Assembly: GCA_030608825.1 (NCBI GenBank)
Contig: JAUWDL010000119.1
Coordinates: 1-5,373, forward strand
From: Gemmatimonadales bacterium
Lineage (GTDB): Bacteria > Gemmatimonadota > Gemmatimonadetes > Palauibacterales > Palauibacteraceae
Direction of reading: 5' to 3'
DNA: 5,373 bases
Shown here: in pieces, positions 1 to 5,373 of the stretch
How the letters are laid out: each line of letters starts with the position of its first letter
How positions within the stretch are numbered: position 1 is the stretch's first letter
The notes under the pieces: model-generated
Database searches by the model: none
What the model was told of the DNA's origin: nothing
What the model saw: only the letters and a program-made list of their open reading frames with translations
Translations under genes and position numbers: made by a program

Positions 1-234
1 GAACTCGGCCTCGAGTTCGCCGAGAGAGCAGAGGAGGTGGACCCGGAAGATGCGGCCGTCTGCTACAACGTGGCCTGTTTGTATGCGCTGGAGGGAGAAG
101 CGGACCGTGCGATCTCCAGTCTCGAGAAGGCCTCCCGAGCGGGCTTCGCCCATCCCGATTGGATCCGGAACGATCCCGACCTGGATTCCCTGCGCGACGA
201 CCCGCGCTTTCACGCACTCCTGGATGGGGACTGA
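1..234 (+). CDS. TPR-repeat protein, C-terminal fragment
   Basis: Frame 1 is open from the left edge to a TGA at 232-234, giving 77 residues of a protein whose start lies outside the window. The fragment begins mid-helix (ELGLEFAERAEEVDPED), followed by a tetratricopeptide-like helical hairpin: CYNVACLYALEGEADRAISSLEKA has the small and aromatic residue spacing of a TPR. It ends with the tail WIRNDPDLDSLRDDPRF. From family knowledge, this tail is common at the end of TPR arrays attached to Ser/Thr protein kinases, adenylate cyclase-like proteins and TolB-like proteins, so a signalling or scaffold protein is likely. The catalytic part, if any, is not visible. The gene converges on the DUF362 gene with only 29 bp between the two stops. 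I see no convincing hairpin plus T-tract there. Confidence 0.8.
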   Translation, partial: ELGLEFAERAEEVDPEDAAVCYNVACLYALEGEADRAISSLEKASRAGFAHPDWIRNDPDLDSLRDDPRFHALLDGD

Positions 235-263
235 GCGACCGACGCGCGCTTCGCCAGCCAAAG

Positions 264-1304
264 CTACGCCTCCAGCAACACCTCGCGGACTCGGTCGGCA
301 TACGCCCGGCTCTCGGCATCGCCGGTGACCAGCTCGATCCCCTCGGGGCCGTCGACGCCCAGCCCGAGCTCGACCGCCCGCGCGATCTGCTCCTGCTCGA
401 AGATGGTCCCGCGGCTCACCTCCGGCGTCGTGCCGAAGTAGCGCAGGATCGCTACGCCGACAGCATCCAACGCGACCCGGTCGCTGCTCGCCAGCACGAC
501 TTCACTGTCGACACGGCTTCCCTCGTGCGGCCCTCCGTCGACGAAGGCCTCCACGCCATCCAGCAGAACGAGGTCGGGCACGTACTCGGCGTTGATCTCG
601 GCGATCATCCGCCTCTGGTCGGAAGACCCGTGCAGCTCCTTCATGTAATTATACGGATCGCCGGGCACCCGCTTCGCGGCGAGGCCCACGGAGTTCTTGA
701 GCGACAGGGTGAAGTGCCCGCCGAATTGGTGGGTCTTGAGGCAGCAGGCCTGGACCACCCCGTCGGCTTCCAGGACCGGACGTGGTAGCGCGAAGCCCTG
801 TCGCCAGTGGCTTCCGGGCGGGTTCACGACCAGCCAGTCAGACTCGTCCAGCTCATCGAACACGACCGTGTCGAAACCGAGCTCGTCGCCCATGCGGAAG
901 GTTGACTTGCGCTCCATCACGCCGCGGGTGTCGCCCATTCCGCTGCGGTCCCCGACCGTGATCCGGCCGGCGCCCGTCGCCCGAAAGTGCTCCACAAGGG
1001 CTGCCAGCGTGTCGTTGTGCGTCGAGCCGGGGCCACCGTGGTGGCTGTTGAAGTTCGGCTTGAGAAAGAGGTCTTTTCCCCGTGCCGAGTCGAGCTCGAG
1101 CAGCTCCAGCGCTTGGCGAACGCCCGCGGCCCGGTCCCGAGTCCTGACGAAGGCCACTCGCGCGGTGGGGCGCGGCCTGCTCGCGAGATCGACCCGAGGC
1201 CGCTCGATCGGCAGGTCGATCAGCCCCGCAGCGTCCACGAGTGGCGTCGTGATCGCCACGCCGGCCAGTCCGGCCGTTGCCTTTACGAAAGCTCGCCGCT
1301 CCAT
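264..1304 (-). CDS. Tat-exported DUF362 family protein
   Basis: The product has 346 residues and belongs to the DUF362 family, whose biochemical role is not settled. It begins MERRAFVKATAGLAGVAITT, a twin-arginine signal (RRAFVK) followed by a short hydrophobic stretch, so export in folded form or membrane tethering is likely. Family features visible are LKPNFNSHHGG near residues 81-91, KTHQFGGHFTLSLKNSVG near 190-207, LLDGVEAFVDGGPHEG near 247-262, and ASSDRVALDAVGVAILRYF near 272-290. Unlike ferredoxin-fused DUF362 proteins, it has no CxxCxxC cluster; the only cysteines are an adjacent pair at 188-189. An in-frame ATG at 1350-1352 would add 16 residues before the signal. I prefer the ATG at 1302-1304, because GGAGG lies 5 nt upstream and the Tat motif then sits at the N-terminus. 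It is last in the minus-strand run, 114 nt after the phospho-lyase gene, and may be co-transcribed. The link to that pathway is inference only. Confidence 0.88.
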   Translation of the reverse strand: MERRAFVKATAGLAGVAITTPLVDAAGLIDLPIERPRVDLASRPRPTARVAFVRTRDRAAGVRQALELLELDSARGKDLFLKPNFNSHHGGPGSTHNDTLAALVEHFRATGAGRITVGDRSGMGDTRGVMERKSTFRMGDELGFDTVVFDELDESDWLVVNPPGSHWRQGFALPRPVLEADGVVQACCLKTHQFGGHFTLSLKNSVGLAAKRVPGDPYNYMKELHGSSDQRRMIAEINAEYVPDLVLLDGVEAFVDGGPHEGSRVDSEVVLASSDRVALDAVGVAILRYFGTTPEVSRGTIFEQEQIARAVELGLGVDGPEGIELVTGDAESRAYADRVREVLLEA

Positions 1305-1309
1305 CGCCT

Positions 1310-1314
1310 CCTCC
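1310..1314 (-). promoter_or_regulatory. Ribosome binding site deciding the DUF362 start
   Basis: The minus strand reads GGAGG here, 5 nt before the ATG at 1302-1304, within GGTGGAGGAGGCG. It supports the shorter start, which puts the twin-arginine motif at residues 3-4. The upstream ATG at 1350-1352 has no comparable site. Confidence 0.7.
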
Positions 1315-1376
1315 ACCGGATTGCCAACGGGAAGAGCTGGCCGCACACCCATCCAGGCTAAGGTTCTGGCCCGGTG

Positions 1377-1386
1377 CCGCTAGCGG
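1377..1386. repeat. 10-bp perfect palindrome between phospho-lyase and DUF362 genes
   Basis: CCGCTAGCGG is self-complementary and lies in the 114-nt gap between the two genes. There is no loop and no following T-tract, so it is not a convincing terminator. It could be a protein-binding site or chance in GC-rich DNA. Confidence 0.3.
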
Positions 1387-1418
1387 GAGATCACCGCCGC
1401 GACGTGTCCGGAGAACCC

Positions 1419-2726
1419 CTACATCTCCGCCTTCTGCTCGATCTCGCCCAGCACTTCGTCTAGTCCAGCCACGAGCTCATCCGCGTTTTCCCAGGTGAAG
1501 ACGAGCGGCGGCTTGATCTTGATGACGTTCTTTAAGGGGCCATCGGTGCTCAGCAGAACGCCCCGGTCCTTCATCAGCTCGACCGCCTCCGCCGCTTCTC
1601 GTGTGGCCGGCGTGAGCGACTCCGCCTCACGCACGAGCTCGATGCCCAGAAAGAGGCCCAGGCCGCGCACGTCGCCGATCATGGGATGCCGCTTGGCGAG
1701 CGACACGAGGCTCGACTTCAGATGAGCGCCGACCTCGGCCGCACGCGCCTGCAGGCCCCCTTCCTCGATCACGTCGAGGACCGCCAGGGCGACGGCGCAG
1801 GAGACCGGGTTGCCGCCGAATGTGTTGAAGTACTCCATCCCGGTATGGGCCGCCTCGGCGACCCTCCGGGTCGTGACCACGGCGCCGATGGGATGGCCGT
1901 TCCCGATCGGCTTGCCGAGGGTGACGATGTCCGGCACGACCCCTTGCGTCTCGAACGCCCAGAAGTGGGAGCCCACGCGGCCGAAGCCCACCTGCACCTC
2001 GTCCGCTACGCACACGCCGCCCGCCTTCCGGACGTGCTCGTAGGCTTCGTGAAGGTAGCCGTCGGGAAGAACGATCTGGCCGGCACAGCCGAGCATCGAC
2101 TCGCAGAAGAACGCGGCGATCTCCCGTCCGTCGGCGCGCGCTCCGGCGATCTCATCCGCCACAGCGGCCGCATACCTCGTGGCGCTCTCGGGATCCCCGT
2201 AACGGTACGTGCCCCGGTAGCCGTCGGGCATCGGCGCTACCCGCACGTGCGCAGGTCTTCCCTCTCCACCGGGCCCCTCGAACTTGTAGGGACTGATCTC
2301 GATCAGCCCCGTCGTGTTCCCGTGGTATGCGCCCTCCACGACGATCACGTCCCGACGACCGGTGGCGGAACGCGCCAACCTCAAGGCGAGCTCGTTCGCC
2401 TCGCTCCCGGAGCAGACGAAGAAGCAGACCTCGAGATCCCCGGGCATCGTTTCCGCGAGGCGCAGTGCGTACTCGACCAGGTGGTCGTGCAGGTACCGGG
2501 TGTTCGTGTTGAGGGTCGCCATCTGGCCGGCGGCCGCGTCCACCACCCTGGGATGGCAGTGCCCGATGTGGCAGACGTTGTTGACGCAATCCAGGTACGC
2601 GCGTCCCTCTTCATCGAAGAGATACTGCCCCTCGCCGCGGACGATCTTGAGCGGCTCCCGGTACGAGATGCTCAGCGCCCGCCCGAGGTAGCGCTCCCTG
2701 AGCTGGAGGATCTCTTCCGGCTTCAT
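1419..2726 (-). CDS. Class III PLP-dependent phospho-lyase (5-phosphohydroxylysine / ethanolamine-phosphate type)
   Basis: The product has 435 residues, is probably cytosolic, and has aminotransferase class III fold. It resembles human AGXT2L1 (ETNPPL) and AGXT2L2 (PHYKPL) along its whole length. Shared stretches include LKIVR...QYLFDE near 26-39, HIGHCHP 53-59, SGSEAN 106-111, ISPYKF 144-149, GYRGTYR 169-175, [12 protein letters not shown] 241-252, GKPIGNGHP 271-279, [17 protein letters not shown] 296-312 and KIKPP 403-407. K272 is the expected Schiff-base lysine and D242 the aspartate that pairs with the pyridine nitrogen. These family members eliminate phosphate and ammonia from a phosphorylated amino-alcohol. 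The products are 2-aminoadipate semialdehyde from phosphohydroxylysine, or acetaldehyde from phosphoethanolamine. The substrate cannot be chosen from sequence: the PLP-loop reads GKP as in ETNPPL, and YHGNTTG replaces the human YHGHLSS. The start is the ATG at 2724-2726, matching the family N-terminus. It overlaps the kinase stop as ATGA and lacks a strong Shine-Dalgarno, so translational coupling is likely. A true transaminase is the main alternative. Confidence 0.9.
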   Translation of the reverse strand: MKPEEILQLRERYLGRALSISYREPLKIVRGEGQYLFDEEGRAYLDCVNNVCHIGHCHPRVVDAAAGQMATLNTNTRYLHDHLVEYALRLAETMPGDLEVCFFVCSGSEANELALRLARSATGRRDVIVVEGAYHGNTTGLIEISPYKFEGPGGEGRPAHVRVAPMPDGYRGTYRYGDPESATRYAAAVADEIAGARADGREIAAFFCESMLGCAGQIVLPDGYLHEAYEHVRKAGGVCVADEVQVGFGRVGSHFWAFETQGVVPDIVTLGKPIGNGHPIGAVVTTRRVAEAAHTGMEYFNTFGGNPVSCAVALAVLDVIEEGGLQARAAEVGAHLKSSLVSLAKRHPMIGDVRGLGLFLGIELVREAESLTPATREAAEAVELMKDRGVLLSTDGPLKNVIKIKPPLVFTWENADELVAGLDEVLGEIEQKAEM

Positions 2727-3790
2727 GCGTCCGATCGCACGCACGCGCCCGCCAGCTCCGCAGCTATCTCGTCGCCGTCGAGCGTTCTCAGGAGATCCAG
2801 CAGACGCCAGGCAGGAGCCTCGCTGACGGTGAGGTAGGCGTTCTCGGGCCGGCTCCGCCTGGCATGAGCGGAAAGGACGACGCTCACGCACAATCTGGTG
2901 ATGATCAGGTCCGGAAGAAGGAGGATCTCCGCCTCCGTCAGCGGGCAGGCGCTGTGATAGCCCGTCAGGAAACGCCGCGCTGCCGAGATCGGGTCGGAGT
3001 CGTTCATCATCAGGTAGGCCATGGCTACCGCCGGCTCGCACACCAGGTGGGTGTGCACCATGTCACCGAAGTCGAGAATGCCGGTGAGCGCCGTCCCCGA
3101 CGTATCGACCAGAACGTTGTGATCATTGGCGTCGTTGTGGATGACCTGGGCCCTCGTTTCCCGTAGGCGCGGAAGCACCTCCTCTTCCGCACGGTCCAGG
3201 TGAGCCGTCACGAGCTCCCTTCGAGCGGGAGCTTCGACGTGCTCCAGGAGCGGGCGCGCCGCTGGCGCGTTCCGAAGATCCCAACGCAGATCGCGATGCA
3301 CCGCGGCGTGCGAGAAGGCGGCGAGCCGCAGGTCCAGCTCGCCCAACGCGCGCCCGAAGGAACGCAGGAGCTCCGGGCTACGCGGCCGTGCCTCCGCCAG
3401 CGGCCTCCCCTCGAGAAAGCGAACCAGCCACACGAGGTAGCTCTCGGCGCCCGTCCGCACTTCCTGAATGGCCGCTCCATCCAGCGAGAGAACCACCTCG
3501 GGTGTCGGGAGGCTGGGCTCGGCCGACCGGCTCCCCGACCGGCTCCCCGACCCGCCCACGGGCGCTCTGGAGAGCGGGTCCGCCAGGTAGCGAAGCACCT
3601 CCACCTGAGCTTCTACAAACGCCGGATCGGCCTCCGAGCGCACGATCCTGAGGACGTACTCCTCCGCATCACCGGCCGTCAGGCGGAAGTTCTGGTCCAG
3701 CTCGCTCGGCAGCTCACGCGCCTCGGCGGCGAGTCCGTAGTGGCGCTCGGCCAGCTCTCTGGCCTGCCCTTTGGTGAATCGCGGAACGAT
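2723..3790 (-). CDS. APH/HYKK-type kinase (hydroxylysine kinase-like) with apparent ATC start
   Basis: The product has 355 residues if read from ATC at 3788-3790; human HYKK is of similar length. The fold is aminoglycoside phosphotransferase/choline kinase-like. The N-terminal VPRFTKGQA...YGL...LPSELDQNF (2-35) aligns with the start of HYKK. The N-lobe strand is YVLRI (45-49), with Arg48 where homologues have the nucleotide-binding Lys. The catalytic loop is HNDANDHN, with H218, D220 and N225. GILDFGD follows, with D240 as the likely metal-binding aspartate. HYKK phosphorylates 5-hydroxylysine using GTP; the substrate here is inferred from the partner gene. No ATG, GTG, TTG or CTG occurs between the in-frame TGA at 3812-3814 and the conserved region. 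The GTG at 3641-3643 would remove 49 conserved residues. ATC, preceded by AGGAG at 7 nt, is therefore the best start unless the sequence has an error. A 12-bp duplication gives the low-complexity linker [10 protein letters not shown] near 80-89. The gene starts 32 nt after the transporter stop and overlaps the phospho-lyase start by 4 nt. Confidence 0.85.
   Translation of the reverse strand: MVPRFTKGQARELAERHYGLAAEARELPSELDQNFRLTAGDAEEYVLRIVRSEADPAFVEAQVEVLRYLADPLSRAPVGGSGSRSGSRSAEPSLPTPEVVLSLDGAAIQEVRTGAESYLVWLVRFLEGRPLAEARPRSPELLRSFGRALGELDLRLAAFSHAAVHRDLRWDLRNAPAARPLLEHVEAPARRELVTAHLDRAEEEVLPRLRETRAQVIHNDANDHNVLVDTSGTALTGILDFGDMVHTHLVCEPAVAMAYLMMNDSDPISAARRFLTGYHSACPLTEAEILLLPDLIITRLCVSVVLSAHARRSRPENAYLTVSEAPAWRLLDLLRTLDGDEIAAELAGACVRSDA
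3523..3552. repeat. 12-bp tandem repeat, 2.5 copies, inside the kinase gene
   Basis: CCGACCGGCTCC occurs twice in tandem, followed by a half copy, CCGACC. The unit is a multiple of three, so the frame is kept, and it encodes the repeated Gly-Ser-Arg-Ser linker of the kinase N-lobe. It looks like replication slippage in a loop that tolerates length change. Confidence 0.8.
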
Positions 3791-3797
3791 GGTCCTG

Positions 3798-3802
3798 CTC
3801 CT
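3798..3802 (-). promoter_or_regulatory. Ribosome binding site supporting the ATC start of the kinase
   Basis: The minus strand reads AGGAG, within GAGAGTAGGAGCAGG. It ends 7 nt before the ATC at 3788-3790 and sits between the transporter stop and the first conserved kinase residues. No ATG, GTG or TTG lies at a usable distance in any frame, so this site points to ATC as the initiation codon or to a miscalled ATG. Confidence 0.6.
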
Positions 3803-3822
3803 ACTCTCGGTTCAGCCTTCCG

Positions 3823-5145
3823 TTACCCCTGGCTCTGACGCTCCGCCTCCTCCGTCGATCGGATCGTGATCGTCTCAAGGCCGTGCGCATCCGGGCCGGT
3901 CTCCCGTCGTCTGAGCAGCCAAGCGAAGAAGAACCCGAGGAAGCCCAGCGTGGAGAAGATCCACATGCCGAGCGCATAGCCACCGGGATTACCCACGCTC
4001 GCGCCCGAGTAGTCGTTGGCCCAGCCGATGAGGAGGTTGAAGCCGAAGAGCCCGATGTTCTGGATCATCGTCATCAAGCCGTACGCCGTGCCCAGCCTGT
4101 TCTCATCGACGAGATAGGCCACGGCCGGCCACATCACCGCGGGAACGAGAGAGAAGGCGATGCCCATCATCGCCATCGGGATGCGGAGATCGACGCTCGT
4201 GTAGGCCATCATCAGGTAGACCGGCACGAGGAGCAGCGACCCCCACATCATGAAGAGGGCTCGCTTGCCCACGCGGTCCACCATGTAGCCGAAGATCGGC
4301 GTGAAGATCATCGCGAAAAGCGTGATCATGCTCGAGAGGAAGCCGCCAAACTCCCGCGTCGTGCCGTGTGCCTCGATGAAGAACTTCACGGCGAACGTCT
4401 GGAAGGGGAAGATCGCCGAGTAGAAAGTCACACACAGCAGCACGACGTAGACATACGATCTGGGGAACCTGAAGAGATCGGAGAAGACCATCTTCTCGGT
4501 CTCCTCCGCCTCTCCGAGGTGGTACGCCTTCTCCGCCCGATTCTCCATCAGCCAGTAGATCATCGGCCCGATGATGCAGAACGTCCCGAAGGCGACGGAG
4601 ATGAGCAGAGGCCACTGCCAGTTCTCGAACGCGGGTCGTGCCCACGTCGGAGAGTTGAGCGCCAGGAACGAACCGAGCCTCGCGATCGTCAGGTTCACGC
4701 CGAACGCAAAGGAAAGCTCCTTCCCCTTGAACCACTTCGCGATCGCGGTAGTGACGGAGACGATGAGCGATTCGGCTCCGAGGCCGAAGATGAGCCGGCC
4801 GGTCGCCATCGAGGCCAGAGAGCCGCTGACGGCCGTGACGACGGCACCGACGAAGCACAGAACGCCGAAGAGCAGCGTCGCCTTCTTGACGCCGATCCGG
4901 TCGATGATGATCCCGCCGATGAGCACCATCACGATGTTCGGGAAGCTGTAGATGGCGTTCAGCAGCCCGATGTTTCTGTCCGAGAAGCCCAGCTGCTCCT
5001 TGAGCAGGTCCGCGATAGGGCTGACGGCGTCGTAGACGTAATAGTTGCCGAACATCGCCAGGCTGATCACCACCAGAACGATCCAGCGGTACGGCGCGGG
5101 TGGCGGCGGCTTCAGCGAGCTGTCCGTGGAGGCGGTTTCGGTCAT
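3823..5145 (-). CDS. MFS transporter, MFSD1-like
   Basis: The product is a 440-residue inner-membrane carrier with about 12 hydrophobic segments, near 20-42, 61-82, 90-108, 112-135, 146-165, 179-200, 230-252, 267-288, 297-315, 322-345, 353-375 and 392-412. MFS motif A is clear in GGIIIDRIGVKKA (77-89), with a second-half counterpart, GYMVDRVGKRA (286-296). The segment GLGAESL...AKWFKGKELSFAFGVNL (121-152) and the second-half ENRLGTAYGLMTMIQNIGL (348-366) resemble animal MFSD1, a lysosomal exporter of dipeptides, more than drug or sugar carriers. The N-terminus is proline-rich (KPPPPAP) and cytosolic; the C-terminal tail after 412 is polar. The start is the ATG at 5143-5145. The Shine-Dalgarno is weak (AGG within ACCAGGCC). 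It heads the minus-strand run, 32 nt before the kinase start, so it probably supplies the kinase substrate or a peptide containing it. Direction of transport and substrate are inferred. A generic organic-acid MFS carrier is the alternative. Confidence 0.87.
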   Translation of the reverse strand: MTETASTDSSLKPPPPAPYRWIVLVVISLAMFGNYYVYDAVSPIADLLKEQLGFSDRNIGLLNAIYSFPNIVMVLIGGIIIDRIGVKKATLLFGVLCFVGAVVTAVSGSLASMATGRLIFGLGAESLIVSVTTAIAKWFKGKELSFAFGVNLTIARLGSFLALNSPTWARPAFENWQWPLLISVAFGTFCIIGPMIYWLMENRAEKAYHLGEAEETEKMVFSDLFRFPRSYVYVVLLCVTFYSAIFPFQTFAVKFFIEAHGTTREFGGFLSSMITLFAMIFTPIFGYMVDRVGKRALFMMWGSLLLVPVYLMMAYTSVDLRIPMAMMGIAFSLVPAVMWPAVAYLVDENRLGTAYGLMTMIQNIGLFGFNLLIGWANDYSGASVGNPGGYALGMWIFSTLGFLGFFFAWLLRRRETGPDAHGLETITIRSTEEAERQSQG

Positions 5146-5275
5146 GAGCAGGCCTGGTCAGCAAGGGAGAAGATGGTCGTGCCCAGCGTCAGGCTCGGCA
5201 GTATCGGTCGGCGCGCGAACGACGGTCAAGGGCCGAGGCCGCCGGGTGATTGACATACGCTTGACTGATCAATCT
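5146..5275. promoter_or_regulatory. Divergent intergenic region with candidate promoter and operator
   Basis: These 130 bp separate the transporter gene (minus) from the next gene (plus) and should hold both promoters. On the plus strand TTGACA (5250-5255) matches the sigma-70 -35 consensus. At 17 bp spacing the -10 position reads TCTATG (5273-5278), a poor match. Around it are an inverted repeat, GATTGA (5248-5253) with TCAATC (5269-5274), a direct repeat TTGAC at 5250 and 5261, and a central TGATCA (5266-5271). Such AT-richer dyads between divergent genes often bind TetR- or GntR-type repressors. No regulator gene is visible in the window. I could not identify a clear minus-strand promoter. 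Confidence 0.4.
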
Positions 5276-5373
5276 ATGGAGGCGATCGCCTACGAAGAGC
5301 GAATCGAGTTGATTCCCGTGCGATCCGCCCGGGAGCTGCGCGGCTTCCTGAAGGGAATCGATACGGCCGTTTT
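5276..5373 (+). CDS. N-terminus of a probable GNAT-like acetyltransferase
   Basis: The frame is open from ATG 5276-5278 to the right edge, giving 32 complete codons. The stretch IELIPVRSARELRGFLKGID (10-29) resembles the opening of a GNAT-like family in which a strand I-x-x-(I/V)-P-V-R-S is followed by a helix and then a DP-rich motif. The rest is cut off, so the assignment is tentative. The start is uncertain. ATG 5276 has no Shine-Dalgarno and would overlap the -10 element of the best promoter. TTG at 5309-5311, preceded by a GAAGAG-like site, would begin just before the conserved strand and is a fair alternative. It is transcribed divergently from the transporter operon and may share its control region. 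Confidence 0.55.
   Translation, partial: MEAIAYEERIELIPVRSARELRGFLKGIDTAV

Noticed and set aside
235..263. Possible bidirectional terminator between the convergent TPR and DUF362 genes
   Set aside because: Only short GC-rich self-complementary pieces are present, with no stable stem and no T-tract on either strand.
1686..2837. Plus-strand open frame of 383 codons opposite the phospho-lyase gene
   Set aside because: It has no recognisable domain and runs across the end of one gene into the next. The minus strand carries an unmistakable class III PLP enzyme.
2727..3041. N-terminal extension of the phospho-lyase frame by 105 codons
   Set aside because: The extension lies wholly within the kinase gene in another frame, is Arg/Pro-rich without motifs, and homologues start close to the ATG at 2726.
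4738..4747. CGCGATCGCG palindrome in the transporter gene, and GGCGATCGCC at 5281-5290
   Set aside because: GATC-centred palindromes of this size are expected by chance in GC-rich coding DNA, and two dissimilar copies do not make a repeat family.
3883..5253. Long plus-strand open frame of 456 codons opposite the transporter gene
   Set aside because: Its translation is rich in His, Arg, Glu and Asp with no family motif, as expected of the antisense frame of a GC-rich gene. The minus-strand frame encodes a clear 12-segment transporter.
1..5373. CRISPR array, tRNA or rRNA genes, insertion sequences, prophage or defence genes
   Set aside because: No regularly spaced repeats, cloverleaf-like segments, transposase motifs or terminal inverted repeats were found. 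Nearly all the sequence is accounted for by metabolic or transport genes.

Overview
The window is GC-rich, tightly packed bacterial DNA. The taxon cannot be fixed from sequence alone. The Tat-signal DUF362 protein, the TPR protein ending in a motif common after Ser/Thr-kinase or cyclase TPR arrays, and the MFSD1-like carrier would suit a Gemmatimonadota- or Acidobacteriota-like environmental bacterium, but this is a weak guess.

Layout. (i) 1-234, plus strand: the C-terminal tail of a TPR protein. (ii) 264-5145, minus strand: four genes in a row, read from right to left. They are an MFSD1-like major facilitator transporter (3823-5145), an APH/HYKK-type small-molecule kinase (2723-3790), a class III PLP enzyme of the phospho-lyase (AGXT2L/ETNPPL/PHYKPL) type (1419-2726), and a Tat-exported DUF362 protein (264-1304). 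(iii) 5146-5275: a divergent intergenic region with a consensus -35 hexamer and short inverted and direct repeats. (iv) 5276-end, plus strand: the start of a probable GNAT-like protein.

How the genes may work together. The kinase and PLP-enzyme genes overlap by ATGA. Their proteins resemble the two human enzymes that act in sequence on 5-hydroxylysine: hydroxylysine kinase, then 5-phosphohydroxylysine phospho-lyase. The PLP enzyme is equally close to ethanolamine-phosphate phospho-lyase. The first gene of the run resembles MFSD1, the animal lysosomal dipeptide carrier. A reasonable hypothesis is a compact uptake-phosphorylation-elimination module for a hydroxy-amine compound, such as hydroxylysine, a hydroxylysine-containing peptide, or ethanolamine. 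The module would release ammonia, phosphate and an aldehyde. No aldehyde dehydrogenase lies in the window. The place of the DUF362 protein is unknown.

Oddities. The conserved N-terminus of the kinase has no ATG, GTG, TTG or CTG start, but a good Shine-Dalgarno sits 7 nt before an ATC codon. The kinase also has Arg where homologues have the nucleotide-binding Lys, and a 12-bp tandem duplication that adds a Gly-Ser-Arg linker.
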